The notes beneath the pieces are model-generated. The model saw nothing but the letters and a program-made list of their open reading frames with translations, made no database searches and was not told where the DNA came from. Of a DNA stretch of 64,000 nucleotides, positions 7,280 through 16,323 are shown one piece after another. The position numbers and the translations under genes are program-made. Within the stretch, counting starts at the first letter, position 1, and each line of letters starts with the position of its first letter. Source of the stretch: CAITSH01 sp025356665 (GTDB lineage: Bacteria; Pseudomonadota; Gammaproteobacteria; Burkholderiales; SG8-39); NCBI GenBank assembly GCA_025356665.1, contig JANXRV010000094.1, forward strand, positions 23,160 to 87,159. Reading direction: 5' to 3'.

Positions 7280-9964
7280 TCAAACCGATAACGGGTTCGG
7301 CTTCGAGGGGTCGAGGCCGTATTTCTTTATCGCATCAGCCACCACAGACGGTTTGATCGCGCCCTCATCGGCAAGCGCTTTGAGTGCCGTTACCACAACC
7401 CAATGCCGGTTGACCTCGAAGTGGCGGCGCAACTGCTCGCGGGTGTCGGAACGCCCGAAACCATCTGTTCCCAGTACGCGGAAGCTGCGCCCCTTGGGCA
7501 TAAACGGGCGGATCTGGTCGGCAAACGCCTTCATGTAGTCCGTCGACGCAATCACCGGGCCATCGTGTTTTTCCAGACTTTGTTCGACATAGCTCTTTTT
7601 TGCCGTTTCTGTCGGGTGCAACAAATTCCAACGCTCCACATCATGCCCTTCGCGTCGCAACTCGGTGAAACTTGGGCAACTCCAGATATCGGATGCGACA
7701 TCCCATTCCTTCTCCAGCAGATCGGCGGCCGCAATGACCTCACGCAGGATGGTGCCCGAGCCCATCAGTTGCACCTTGTTCTTTTTCTTACCCGCCTCCT
7801 TGAACAGATACATACCCTTCAAAATACCCTGGTTCGTACCCGGAGCGGTCGGTAGCGCAGGGTGGATGTAGTTCTCGTTCATCACGGTGATGTAATAGAA
7901 CACGTCCTCCTGGTTGGTCACCATGCGGCGCAGGCCGTCATGAATGATGACCGCAAGCTCATAGCCGAAGCTAGGATCGTAGGACACGCAGTTGGGAATG
8001 ACTGACGACAGCACATGACTGTGGCCGTCCTCATGCTGCAGTCCCTCGCCATTCAGCGTGGTGCGGCCGGCGGTCCCGCCAAGCAGGAAACCGCGCGCAC
8101 GCTGGTCGCCCGCCGCCCAGGCAAGGTCGCCAATGCGCTGCATGCCGAACATCGAATAAAAAATATAAAACGGCACGGTGACGACGTTGGTTGTGCTGTA
8201 GGAAGTGGCGGCGGCAATCCATGAAGAAAAAGCACCGGCCTCGTTGATGCCTTCTTCAAGAATCTGTCCCGCCTTGTCCTCGCGGTAATACATCACCTGG
8301 TCTTTGTCGACCGGCTCGTATTTCTGCCCCTCAATGGAGAAAATGCCCAACTGGCGGAACATGCCCTCCATACCAAAGGTGCGCGCCTCATCCGGGACGA
8401 TAGGCACGATGTGCTTGCCGATGTTTTTATCCCGCACCAGCGCGGTGAGAATGCGCACGAAGGCCATCGTCGTGCTGATTTCCCGATCTGTCGCCTTGAG
8501 CACCTGATCGAACGCGGCCAGCTCGGGAACCTGCGGCACCGCCTCCGACTTGCGCCGGCGCTGCGGCAGGTAGCCGCCCAGCGCCTTGCGCCGTTCCTGC
8601 AGGTAAATCATTTCGGGCGAATCGGCGGCCGGTTTATAAAACGGCAGGGATTCAAGCTGGTCATCCGGAATCGGGATGTTGAAACGGTCGCGAAACTGGC
8701 GGATGGACACCAGGTCCATTTTTTTCTGCTGGTGCGTCGTGTTCTTGCCCTCGCCGATTTTGCCCATGCCGTAACCCTTTACGGTCTTGGCGAGAATGAC
8801 CGTGGGCTGCCCCTTGTGCTGCGTCGCAGCGGCATAAGCGGCGTAAATTTTGTGCGGATCATGGCCGCCACGATTGAGGCGCCAGATGTCGTCATCAGTC
8901 ATGCGCGACACCATCTCCAGTGTCTTTGGATTCTTACCAAAGAAATTCTTCCTGACAAATGCCCCATCATTGGCCTTGAAATTCTGGTACTCGCCATCGA
9001 CGGTCTCCTCCATGATCTTGAGCAGCACACCGTCCTTGTCACGGGCCAGCAGCGGATCCCAGTATGAACCCCAGATCAGCTTGATGACATTCCAGCCGGC
9101 GCCACGGAACTCACCTTCGAGCTCCTGGATAATCTTGCCGTTACCGCGCACCGGACCATCTAGGCGCTGCAGGTTGCAATTGATAACGAATATGAGGTTG
9201 TCGAGCTTTTCGCGTGCGGCCATGCCGATCGCCCCGAGTGATTCGGGTTCATCCGTCTCTCCGTCGCCAAGGAAGGCCCAGACCTTGCGGTTGGACGTGT
9301 CAGCGAAACCGCGGGCATGCAGATACTTGAGGTAACGCGCCTGGTAAATCGCTTGCAGCGGTCCGAGCCCCATCGACACCGTCGGGAACTGCCAGAAATC
9401 GGGCATCAGCCAAGGATGCGGATATGAGGTGACGCCCTTGCCCTCGACATCGCGGCGAAAATTGGTGATCTGCTCCTCGGTCAGGCGCCCCTCGAGAAAA
9501 GCGCGCGCATAGACGCCGGGGGCGGAGTGGCCCTGGAAATAGATAAGGTCGCCGCCATGCCCCTCGTGAGGCGCATTCCAGAAATGATTGAATCCGATCC
9601 CAAAGAGCGTGCCGACCGATGCAAAGCTGGCAATGTGGCCACCCAGGTCACCTTCGACCTTGTTCGCCTTGGCCACCATGACCATGGCATTCCAGCGCGC
9701 GTAGGAGCGAATGCGCTCCTCCAGGGCATGGTCGCCGGGGGAGCGCTGCTCCATGTGCGGCGGTATGGTATTGAGATAGGCAGTCTGCGCGTTATAGGGC
9801 AGATACGCGCCAGAACGACGCGCTTTATCGATGAGTTTTTCCAGCAGGTAGTGCGCGCGGTCTGCGCCCTCACGCTCGAGTACGGCCTCCATTGCGTCGA
9901 GCCACTCCTTGGTCTCAAGCGTATCGGGGTCGTTGGCGGCGGGAAATTCGGGGATTGCGGACAT
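7280..9964 (-). CDS. aceE: Pyruvate dehydrogenase E1, homodimeric type
   Basis: An 894-residue thiamine-diphosphate enzyme that decarboxylates pyruvate and acetylates the lipoyl group of E2. The first third shows GGHIASFASVGTLFGIGFNHFW and the ThDP/Mg motif region WAFLGDGETDEPES... with the later conserved stretch NLIFVINCNLQRLDGPVRGN. The transketolase-like pyrimidine domain follows (TTMAFVRILTALVRD, IVPIVPDEARTFGMEGMF), and the C-terminal domain ends ALKALADEGAIKPSVVADAIKKYGLDPSKPNP. Length equals E. coli AceE. A GAGGTAATC ribosome site precedes the ATG. It heads the PDH operon. No PdhR box was recognised upstream. Confidence 0.97.
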   Translation of the reverse strand: MSAIPEFPAANDPDTLETKEWLDAMEAVLEREGADRAHYLLEKLIDKARRSGAYLPYNAQTAYLNTIPPHMEQRSPGDHALEERIRSYARWNAMVMVAKANKVEGDLGGHIASFASVGTLFGIGFNHFWNAPHEGHGGDLIYFQGHSAPGVYARAFLEGRLTEEQITNFRRDVEGKGVTSYPHPWLMPDFWQFPTVSMGLGPLQAIYQARYLKYLHARGFADTSNRKVWAFLGDGETDEPESLGAIGMAAREKLDNLIFVINCNLQRLDGPVRGNGKIIQELEGEFRGAGWNVIKLIWGSYWDPLLARDKDGVLLKIMEETVDGEYQNFKANDGAFVRKNFFGKNPKTLEMVSRMTDDDIWRLNRGGHDPHKIYAAYAAATQHKGQPTVILAKTVKGYGMGKIGEGKNTTHQQKKMDLVSIRQFRDRFNIPIPDDQLESLPFYKPAADSPEMIYLQERRKALGGYLPQRRRKSEAVPQVPELAAFDQVLKATDREISTTMAFVRILTALVRDKNIGKHIVPIVPDEARTFGMEGMFRQLGIFSIEGQKYEPVDKDQVMYYREDKAGQILEEGINEAGAFSSWIAAATSYSTTNVVTVPFYIFYSMFGMQRIGDLAWAAGDQRARGFLLGGTAGRTTLNGEGLQHEDGHSHVLSSVIPNCVSYDPSFGYELAVIIHDGLRRMVTNQEDVFYYITVMNENYIHPALPTAPGTNQGILKGMYLFKEAGKKKNKVQLMGSGTILREVIAAADLLEKEWDVASDIWSCPSFTELRREGHDVERWNLLHPTETAKKSYVEQSLEKHDGPVIASTDYMKAFADQIRPFMPKGRSFRVLGTDGFGRSDTREQLRRHFEVNRHWVVVTALKALADEGAIKPSVVADAIKKYGLDPSKPNPLSV

Positions 9965-10069
9965 GATTACCTCATCGACGGCGGGATACTGGAAACAACA
10001 CCGGAATCAGCGTGCATTCAAAAGTAACTCAATACGCGGCCAGGGGCGCGGCATACTCATGGCCGACTT

Positions 10070-10096
10070 GGAAAAAGCGCGGAAAAAGCGCTTTTT
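10070..10096. repeat. Tandem 11-bp repeat with embedded palindrome upstream of folD/aceE
   Basis: GGAAAAAGCGC occurs twice head to tail (10070-10080 and 10081-10091), and the second copy runs into the perfect palindrome AAAAAGCGCTTTTT (10083-10096). It lies in the 312-bp divergent gap between aceE and folD. A hairpin followed by T-run resembles a terminator, but no gene ends here, so a regulatory site or chance are possible. Confidence 0.45.
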
Positions 10097-10210
10097 CACG
10101 CTGCAAAACAACAAGCACATCATACAATCAACCTCCAAGCTCGTTCAAGCCTTGTCCTTGTATCCTTGTAAAGGGCCTTGCCCTTGGCAAATCAAGCGCA
10201 GCCCTGCTGG

Positions 10211-10216
10211 TACAAT
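10211..10216 (+). promoter_or_regulatory. Candidate extended -10 element for folD
   Basis: TACAAT preceded by TGG (TGGTACAAT) resembles an extended -10 box and lies 61 bp before the folD ATG. A TTGGCA at 10184-10189 is 21 bp upstream, too far for a standard -35 element, so the extended -10 would have to do most of the work. The same TACAAT hexamer appears before the gst (40544) and ggt (29440) genes. Confidence 0.4.
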
Positions 10217-10276
10217 GCCCGCCCCTCTCCCTTCTCTCCGGTTGCTTTCCCTCGGTTGCACCAAATTTTTTCAGGC

Positions 10277-11137
10277 ATGCAGACTCGAATTATCGATGGC
10301 GCCGCGATTGCGCGCGCAATTCGCGAAAAGCTGAAACTGCGCGTGATGCAAATGGCCGCGGGCGGGTGTGTGCCCGGCCTTGCCGTAATCCAGATCGGAG
10401 AGAACCCCGCATCCGCCGTTTACGTGCGAAACAAATTCCGCGCCTGCGCCGAGGCCGGGCTGCATTCGCAACTGGTTGCGCTGCCCCTTGGCGCGACAAC
10501 GGAGCATTTACTCACCCGTATCGCAGACTTGAACGCCGATCCAAAAATTCACGGCATCCTGCTGCAACTGCCCTTGCCCGAGCAGATCGACGAGGACGCC
10601 GCCCTGCGCGCCATAGACCCGGCCAAGGATGTGGATGGATTTCATCCGCAAAACGCCGGTGCGCTTCTGGCGGGGAAACCGGTTTTTCTCCCTTGCACCC
10701 CCTATGCCGTGATGAAATTGCTTGAACACGAGGGCATTGCGGTCGCCGGCCGACACGCCGTTGTCATCGGCCGCTCCACTCTCGTCGGCAAACCAGCGGC
10801 GCTGCTGCTCTTGCAAGCGGGCGCAACCGTCACCGTATGCCACTCCCAGACCCCCGATCTACCCTTGTTCACGCGCCAGGCCGACATTTTGGTGACCGCG
10901 ACGGGCAAGCTGAACCTGCTCGACGGGGCCATGATCAAACCCGGGGCGGTCGTCATCGACGTCGGCATCAACCGCACAGCGGAGGGCAAACTGGCGGGGG
11001 ACTGCGATTTTGCCAGTCTGCTCGGCAAGGCCGGCTGGATAACGCCGGTTCCGGGCGGGATTGGACCGATGACGGTGGCCATGCTGTTGCTCAACACACT
11101 CCAGGCGGCGGAGCGCAGCCTGCACAACGCAGCCTAG
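10277..11137 (+). CDS. folD: Methylenetetrahydrofolate dehydrogenase / cyclohydrolase FolD
   Basis: A 286-residue bifunctional folate enzyme that oxidises 5,10-methylene-THF with NADP and hydrolyses the methenyl product to 10-formyl-THF. The catalytic Tyr-x3-Lys is in AVYVRNKFRACAEAG; ILLQLPLPEQID, DVDGFHPQN and the NADP loop VVIGRSTLVGKPAALLLL are diagnostic, as is TPVPGGIGPMTVAMLL near the end. The frame extends upstream, but MQTRIIDGAAIARAI is the usual start. A divergent promoter region is shared with aceE. Confidence 0.96.
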   Translation: MQTRIIDGAAIARAIREKLKLRVMQMAAGGCVPGLAVIQIGENPASAVYVRNKFRACAEAGLHSQLVALPLGATTEHLLTRIADLNADPKIHGILLQLPLPEQIDEDAALRAIDPAKDVDGFHPQNAGALLAGKPVFLPCTPYAVMKLLEHEGIAVAGRHAVVIGRSTLVGKPAALLLLQAGATVTVCHSQTPDLPLFTRQADILVTATGKLNLLDGAMIKPGAVVIDVGINRTAEGKLAGDCDFASLLGKAGWITPVPGGIGPMTVAMLLLNTLQAAERSLHNAA

Positions 11138-11223
11138 CCGGAAGAAAATCCCGCAAGAGTCTTGTTAAACCGTGAACCGGCCCGTTACGTTAGAGGGTCT
11201 TACCGTTGACTGGAAGGAAAAGC

Positions 11224-13260
11224 ATGAGCACCAACCCGCTACTCGATTTCAACGGCCTGCCGCGATTTGCAACAATCCGCACCGAGCACATCACGCCCGC
11301 AGTGGAAACCTTGCTGACAGAAAATCGCGCGCTGATCAAACGCCTGACAGCCACGTCTGTCGCCGTCACCTGGGACAGCTTTGTCGCGCCCCTGGAGGAC
11401 GCCAACGAGCGCCTTGGCCGCGCCTGGGGTGTGGTGGGCCACCTGCACGGCGTGCTCGATTCGCCCGAATTGCGCGAAGCCTACAACGCAAACCAGCCCG
11501 GCATAGTCCAGTACTGGACCGAGCTTGGCCAGAATCTCGCGCTGTTTGAAAAGTACAAGGCCCTCCGGGCCTCGGCTGGATTTGCCTCGCTCAAAGGCCA
11601 GCAACAAAAAATCATCGACAACGAAATTCGCGACTTCCGCCTGTCCGGCGCCGAACTTTCAGAGGAAAAAAAGCAACGCTACGCCCAAATCATGGATGAA
11701 CTGGCGCGGCTGTCGACGAAATTTTCGGAAAATGTACTCGACGCCACGAACGCTTTTTCCACCACGGTGGAAGACCTGGCCGATGTCGCGGGCATCCCCG
11801 AAGACAGCCTGGAACTGGCCGCGCAAGCGGCGCAAAAAGCCGGGGCAAAAGGCTGGAAATTTACCCTCCATGCCCCCTCCTACATGCCGGTCATGCAATA
11901 TGCGGATAATCGCGACCTGCGCGCAAGGATTTATCGCGCCCACGTCACCAGGGCAAGCGAGTTTGGCAAGCCCGACTGGGACAACACGCCGTTGATCGCC
12001 CAAATCCTCAAACTGCGCAATGAAGCGGCGCAACTGCTCGGCTACAGCAGCCACGCCAAAGTCTCGCTGGCGACGAAAATGGCCGAATCGCCACGCCAGG
12101 TTGTCGACTTTCTCGAGGATCTCGCCGCCAAGGCCAAACCCTTCGCACTAAAGGACTGGGATGAGCTCAACGCCTTTGCCGCAAACGAACTTGGCATCGC
12201 CCAGATGCAGGCTTGGGATAGCTCGTATGCGTCCGAGAAACTGCGCCTGCGCCGGTATGACTTCTCCGACCAGGAAGTAAAACAATATTTCCCGGAACCC
12301 AAGGTCATGCAGGGCATGTTTCGTGTGATCGAAACCATTTACGGCCTGCACATCGAGTCCGAACAAGCCGAAGCCTGGGATCCGAATGTGCGCTTTTATC
12401 GCATCAGCGAGAAGGATGGCACCGTCATCGGGCGCTTCTATGTCGACTTGTACGCGCGTGAAACCAAACGCGGCGGCGCCTGGATGGATGAGGCGATAAC
12501 GCGCCGCTTGGTCGGTGCCACCGTACAAACTCCGGTCGCCTACCTCAATTGCAATTTCCCATCGCCGGCAGGCGACAAGCCGGCAACCTTCTCGCACGAT
12601 GACGTGATCACGCTGTTTCACGAATTCGGTCATGGCTTGCACCACATGCTCACGCGCGTCGATTACCTCGGTGTGTCGGGCATCCGCGGCGTTGAGTGGG
12701 ATGCCGTCGAACTGCCGAGCCAGTTCATGGAAAATTTCTGCTGGGAATGGGATGTGCTCTCGCACATGACCGCCCACGTCGATACCGGCGCCCCGCTACC
12801 GCGCGCGCTGTTCGACAAGATGGTCGCGGCAAAGAATTTTCAGAGCGGCATGCAAATGGTGCGACAAGTCGAATTCTCGCTCTTCGACATGCTGCTTCAC
12901 GACGAGTTCGACCCGGAAAGCGGCAAGACTGCACAACACCTGCTCGATGAGATCCGCAGCAAAGTCGCGGTGTCGGTGCCCCCCGTCTGGAACCGCTTCC
13001 CGAATAATTTTTCGCATATTTTTTCCGGCGGCTACAGCGCAGGCTATTACAGTTACAAGTGGGCGGAGGTGTTATCAGCCGACGCCTACAGCGCGTTTGA
13101 AGAGAGCGGCGTGCTGGATCCGGGCACAGGCGCGCGGTTTCGTGAAGAAATTCTCGCTGTCGGCGGCAGCCGACCGGCCATTGAATCGTTCAAAGCTTTC
13201 CGCGGGCGCGAACCCTCGGTGGATGCCCTCATGCGGCACAGTGGTATGATTTCCGCATGA
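11224..13260 (+). CDS. prlC: Oligopeptidase A (M3 family zinc metallopeptidase)
   Basis: A 678-residue cytosolic peptidase that degrades signal peptides and other short peptides. The zinc site is LFHEFGHGLHHML (HExxH), with the third ligand Glu downstream in GVEWDAVELPSQFMENF, and HIFSGGYSAGYYSYKWAEVLSADA near the C-terminus is the M3 substrate-binding segment. The start ATG at 11224 has GGAAGG just upstream and begins MSTNPLLDFNGLPRF, matching the family; a start six codons earlier is possible. Length is standard for PrlC. It follows folD in the same direction. Confidence 0.95.
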   Translation: MSTNPLLDFNGLPRFATIRTEHITPAVETLLTENRALIKRLTATSVAVTWDSFVAPLEDANERLGRAWGVVGHLHGVLDSPELREAYNANQPGIVQYWTELGQNLALFEKYKALRASAGFASLKGQQQKIIDNEIRDFRLSGAELSEEKKQRYAQIMDELARLSTKFSENVLDATNAFSTTVEDLADVAGIPEDSLELAAQAAQKAGAKGWKFTLHAPSYMPVMQYADNRDLRARIYRAHVTRASEFGKPDWDNTPLIAQILKLRNEAAQLLGYSSHAKVSLATKMAESPRQVVDFLEDLAAKAKPFALKDWDELNAFAANELGIAQMQAWDSSYASEKLRLRRYDFSDQEVKQYFPEPKVMQGMFRVIETIYGLHIESEQAEAWDPNVRFYRISEKDGTVIGRFYVDLYARETKRGGAWMDEAITRRLVGATVQTPVAYLNCNFPSPAGDKPATFSHDDVITLFHEFGHGLHHMLTRVDYLGVSGIRGVEWDAVELPSQFMENFCWEWDVLSHMTAHVDTGAPLPRALFDKMVAAKNFQSGMQMVRQVEFSLFDMLLHDEFDPESGKTAQHLLDEIRSKVAVSVPPVWNRFPNNFSHIFSGGYSAGYYSYKWAEVLSADAYSAFEESGVLDPGTGARFREEILAVGGSRPAIESFKAFRGREPSVDALMRHSGMISA

Positions 13261-13282
13261 TGCTTCGGTCAACGGGGAACAG

Positions 13283-13846
13283 ATGACAAGACTTCTGGTT
13301 CTTGTACTTATGCTAGTGGCCAGCAGCGCATCGGCGCAGTTCTATCGCTGGATCGATCAGGCGGGAAAGGTCCATTACACCGATGCGCCACCGCCCCCGT
13401 CCGCCGCCAAAAGCGTGGAGCAGAAAAAGCTGGGCGGTAGCGTGATCGAAACCAGCCAGGCGCCCTATCAGCTGACCGAAGCGGTGCGCATTTACCCGGT
13501 GGTTCTATATACCTCGCCGTCTTGCAAGGACGGTTGTCCGCAGGCGCGGGAACTGCTGGGCAAGCGCGGCGTTCCGTTCCGCGAGGTCAGCGTAGCCGAT
13601 GATGAAAGCAACGCGCTGCTCAAAAAAGCCTCCGGCACAAACCAGGTGCCGACCCTGACCGTGGGCTCGCAGGTGCAAGTCGGCTATGAACCGGGGGGCT
13701 TCAACAGCCTGCTCGACACGGCGGGCTATCCCAAGAACGCGATCAACCTGCCGGGCGCAACCAAGGCCATGGCACCGGCAACAGCCGCAAAGCCACAAGC
13801 CCCCGCCGCGACAGCCCTGCCGGGCAACGTCAAGACCGCGCCGTAA
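13283..13846 (+). CDS. Exported DUF4124-glutaredoxin domain protein
   Basis: A 187-residue protein with a signal peptide (TRLLVLVLMLVASSASAQF; likely cut after ASA), a DUF4124 segment (FYRWIDQAGKVHYTDAPPP) at about 20-50, and a glutaredoxin-like domain at about 70-150 (VVLYTSPSCKDGCPQARELL with a C-x3-C pair, cis-Pro in NQVPTLTVG, and a YEPGGFNSLL tail). The C-terminus is Ala/Pro-rich. The C-x3-C spacing is unlike the usual CPYC. A periplasmic thiol-disulfide role is plausible but unproven. It begins 22 bp after prlC with GGGGAA as ribosome site, so is probably in the same operon. Confidence 0.8.
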   Translation: MTRLLVLVLMLVASSASAQFYRWIDQAGKVHYTDAPPPPSAAKSVEQKKLGGSVIETSQAPYQLTEAVRIYPVVLYTSPSCKDGCPQARELLGKRGVPFREVSVADDESNALLKKASGTNQVPTLTVGSQVQVGYEPGGFNSLLDTAGYPKNAINLPGATKAMAPATAAKPQAPAATALPGNVKTAP

Positions 13847-13912
13847 AAATTTCAACCAAGGTCTTGAATCCGTGCCGCAGCCGGGGTACGGAACACATGA
13901 AACGAACCACCC

Positions 13913-14677
13913 ATGAAACTCGCCACCTGGAACGTCAACTCACTCAAGGTCCGCCTGCCGCATGTGCTCGACTGGCTGGGCAAAAACCAGCCGGACGCGC
14001 TGTGCCTGCAAGAGCTGAAAATGGAGGATGCAAAATTTCCGCTGGCGGATATCCAAGCCGCCGGCTACCACGCGGCCTTCCTCGGACAAAAAACCTATAA
14101 CGGCGTCGCCATTCTTTCGCGCATCCCGGCCGAGGATGTCGTGCACAACATCCCAGATCACGCCGACGAACAAAAGCGCGTCATCGGCGCGACGATTGCC
14201 GGCGTACGCGTCATTTGCGCCTACGTTCCCAACGGGCAATCGATCGGCTCCGACAAATACGCCTACAAACTAAACTGGTTGGCGGCATTTCACCGCTGGC
14301 TGGCGCAAGAGGCGGAACGCCACCCGCGCATCGCCGTTCTGGGCGACTACAACATCGCCCCGGAAGACCGCGACGTACACGACCCCAAAGCCTGGGAGGG
14401 CCAGGTTCTGGTGAGCGAACCGGAACGCGAGGCCTTTCGGGGCCTCATCGCGCTCGGTTTCACTGACAGCTTTCGCCTCTTTGATCAACCGGAAAAATCC
14501 TTCACTTGGTGGGACTACCGCATGAACGGATTCAAGCGCAATCTGGGTATGCGCATCGACCACATTTTATTATCAAAAAAACTGGCAGAACAGTGCGCGC
14601 ACTGCGCGGTTGATCTGGAACCGAGAAAACTTGAGCGTCCGTCAGACCACACCCCACTGGTGTGCGAACTGCGCTGA
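13913..14677 (+). CDS. xth: Exodeoxyribonuclease III
   Basis: A 254-residue AP endonuclease / 3'-5' exonuclease of the EEP fold used in base-excision repair. Diagnostic motifs are MKLATWNVNSLKVRLPHVLDW, CLQELKMEDAKFP (metal Glu), ICAYVPNGQ, VLGDYNIAPEDRDVHDP (catalytic Asp and Asn), and the final MRIDHILLS... SDHTPLVCEL with the catalytic Asp-His. Length is normal. It lies 66 bp after the glutaredoxin-like gene. Confidence 0.95.
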   Translation: MKLATWNVNSLKVRLPHVLDWLGKNQPDALCLQELKMEDAKFPLADIQAAGYHAAFLGQKTYNGVAILSRIPAEDVVHNIPDHADEQKRVIGATIAGVRVICAYVPNGQSIGSDKYAYKLNWLAAFHRWLAQEAERHPRIAVLGDYNIAPEDRDVHDPKAWEGQVLVSEPEREAFRGLIALGFTDSFRLFDQPEKSFTWWDYRMNGFKRNLGMRIDHILLSKKLAEQCAHCAVDLEPRKLERPSDHTPLVCELR

Positions 14678-14753
14678 CCGGGGCGCCCCGCACGAGGGAC
14701 TCTCCAACCTCGAGCGCATACCCTTGGCGCTTCGAACTTAAATCGAAAATAGC

Positions 14754-14784
14754 CTGGAAACCCACGCCAGTAGGCGCTTTCCAG
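14754..14784. repeat. REP-like hairpin, copy 1
   Basis: CTGGAAA and TTTCCAG enclose an inner CGCC/GGCG pair, forming an imperfect hairpin after xth. Read on the minus strand it aligns with the element at 41332-41362 at 27 of 31 aligned positions with one gap. Its right edge TTTCCAGCTTATC (14778-14790) is repeated exactly at 29413-29425. It is probably a small dispersed intergenic palindrome. Confidence 0.55.
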
Positions 14785-14996
14785 CTTATCGCCTAGAGCG
14801 GGCTATGGCCTGTTTTCACGGCGAACGCACTACGCAATCACTTTGCGCACCCCTACAAAACGGAAGACGGCCTTCCCCGCGACGATTCCACTGCCGGACC
14901 TGCGCGCGCATCACACATCACCCCGCAGCATTTATGCCGCGTATTGGCAGTTATTGGCGGCTAACAAAGGGAATAATATTTCACGATACGCTTTAT
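14785..14996. other. Non-coding stretch, nothing recognised
   Basis: This 212-bp part of the gap between xth and the ketopantoate-reductase-like gene holds no ORF with family resemblance, no tRNA and no hairpin with a T-run. The base composition shifts from GC-rich to AT-rich at about 14950, where the operator region begins. Confidence 0.5.
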
Positions 14997-15040
14997 TTTC
15001 CATATTATGAAATTTACTGTCATTAATTTCCATATTATGA
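14997..15040. promoter_or_regulatory. Paired IclR-like operator boxes upstream of the ketopantoate-reductase-like gene
   Basis: The 14-mer TTTCCATATTATGA occurs at 14997-15010 and 15027-15040, exactly 30 bp apart (about three helical turns). The first box continues to TTTCCATATTATGAAA, a near-palindrome of the kind bound by IclR-family regulators. The region is markedly AT-rich compared with its surroundings. No regulator gene lies next to it, so the binding protein is unknown. Confidence 0.6.
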
Positions 15041-15166
15041 GATTGAATTCCTGACGATAAAATCCTGTGCTAGTCTGCGTTTTCTGTCTTTGGTCCGGCA
15101 AACATCCAAGCCATCGCGACCCACGCCGCGCAAACCTGGCAAAGACAGCACAAACGGAGGATTCAA

Positions 15167-16246
15167 ATGAACAAGACATACAAAATATTAATTATGGGTG
15201 CGTCCTACGGCTCATTGCTCGCGACCAAACTCGTGCTCGCCGGACACACCGTAAAAATGATCTGCCTCGCAGCCGAAGCCGAGGTATTCAACAAGGAAGG
15301 GGCCATCGTGCGCCTGCCGATCAAAGGGCGCGCCGGGCTGGTCGAGATCGATTCACGCAAATTGCCCGGCAAGCTCTCCGCCGAGGCCCCCGGGACGGTC
15401 AAGCCCGCCGACTACGATCTCATCGCACTTGCCATGCAAGAGCCGCAATACCGTTCACCCGGCGTGCGCGAATTGCTCGAGGCCGTTGCGAAATCAAAAG
15501 TCCCGTGCATGTCGATCATGAACATGCCGCCATTGCCGTATGTGGCGCGCATCCCCGGAGTCGACGTCAACGCCTGCCGCGGCGCCTACACCGACCCCAC
15601 CGTCTGGGACAGCTTTGATCCGGCACTGCTCACACTTTGCAGCCCGGACCCGCAGGCATTCCGCCCGCCGGAGGAAAAAGTCAATGTGCTGCAGGTCCGC
15701 CTGCCCACCAATTTCAAGGCGGCACGCTTCGATTCGGACGCACACACCGCCATCCTGCGCCAGCTGGAAGCCGATATTGAAGCGGCGCGCTTCGACACGC
15801 CGGAAGGAAAGATTGAATTGCCGGTGAAACTCAAGGTGCATGACTCGGTGTTCGTGCCGCTAGCCAAGTGGAGCATGCTCATGGCGGGCAACTACCGCTG
15901 CATCACCGCCAAGGGCATGCGCCCCATCCAGGAAGCGGTGCACTCGGATATTGAAGCCTCACGGGCCGTCTACAGTTGGGTGGCCAAACTTTGCATGTCC
16001 TTGGGTGCCGCAGAGAAGGATCTGGTGCCTTTCGAGAAGTATGCCAATGCCGCGCAAGGGCTCGCCAGTCCGTCGTCGGCGGCGCGCGCACTGTTTGGCG
16101 GTGCCCAGAACATCGAACGCGTCGACCGGCTGGTGCAGACGATCGCGGCGCAAAAAGGCATGCGTTGCGCCGATATCGATGAGGTGGTGGCCCTGGTCGA
16201 TGCAAAACTCGAATCCAATCGCGCGGCCGCTGCAGCGGTAAAGTAG
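15167..16246 (+). CDS. Ketopantoate-reductase-like (ApbA/PanE) NAD(P)-dependent protein
   Basis: A 359-residue protein whose N-terminus (YKILIMGASYGSLLATKLVLAGHTVKMICLA) is a Rossmann dinucleotide site with the glycine pattern changed to GASYGS. The body has the overall plan of 2-dehydropantoate 2-reductases, including the central DYDLIALAMQEPQY segment, but the C-terminal half is only loosely similar and the usual catalytic Lys is not obvious. It probably reduces another 2-oxo or hydroxy acid. An ACGGAGG ribosome site precedes the ATG. It stands alone behind the paired operator boxes, suggesting specific regulation. The substrate is unknown. Confidence 0.65.
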   Translation: MNKTYKILIMGASYGSLLATKLVLAGHTVKMICLAAEAEVFNKEGAIVRLPIKGRAGLVEIDSRKLPGKLSAEAPGTVKPADYDLIALAMQEPQYRSPGVRELLEAVAKSKVPCMSIMNMPPLPYVARIPGVDVNACRGAYTDPTVWDSFDPALLTLCSPDPQAFRPPEEKVNVLQVRLPTNFKAARFDSDAHTAILRQLEADIEAARFDTPEGKIELPVKLKVHDSVFVPLAKWSMLMAGNYRCITAKGMRPIQEAVHSDIEASRAVYSWVAKLCMSLGAAEKDLVPFEKYANAAQGLASPSSAARALFGGAQNIERVDRLVQTIAAQKGMRCADIDEVVALVDAKLESNRAAAAAVK

Positions 16247-16254
16247 GCAACCCT

Positions 16255-16294
16255 CCTGCGGGGACTTGCGCCTTTACGCGCGCCGTCCTCGCAG
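16255..16294. repeat. Inverted repeat between convergent genes
   Basis: CCTGCGGGGAC (16255-16265) pairs with GTCCTCGCAGG (16284-16294) in 10 of 11 positions around an 18-nt loop. It sits between the ketopantoate-reductase-like gene and ntrC, which converge here, and may act as a terminator-type hairpin although no T-run follows. Confidence 0.4.
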
Positions 16295-16323
16295 GACTAC
16301 CGGCAGAACAGCACCCAACAGCA

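Noticed and set aside
10184..10216. TTGGCA/TACAAT as a full sigma-70 promoter for folD
   Set aside because: The 21-bp spacing is too long; only the extended -10 element is retained as a candidate.
10059..10334. Short plus-strand ORF starting MADLEKARKKRF before folD
   Set aside because: It runs into the folD coding region out of frame, has no ribosome site and is built on the tandem repeat.
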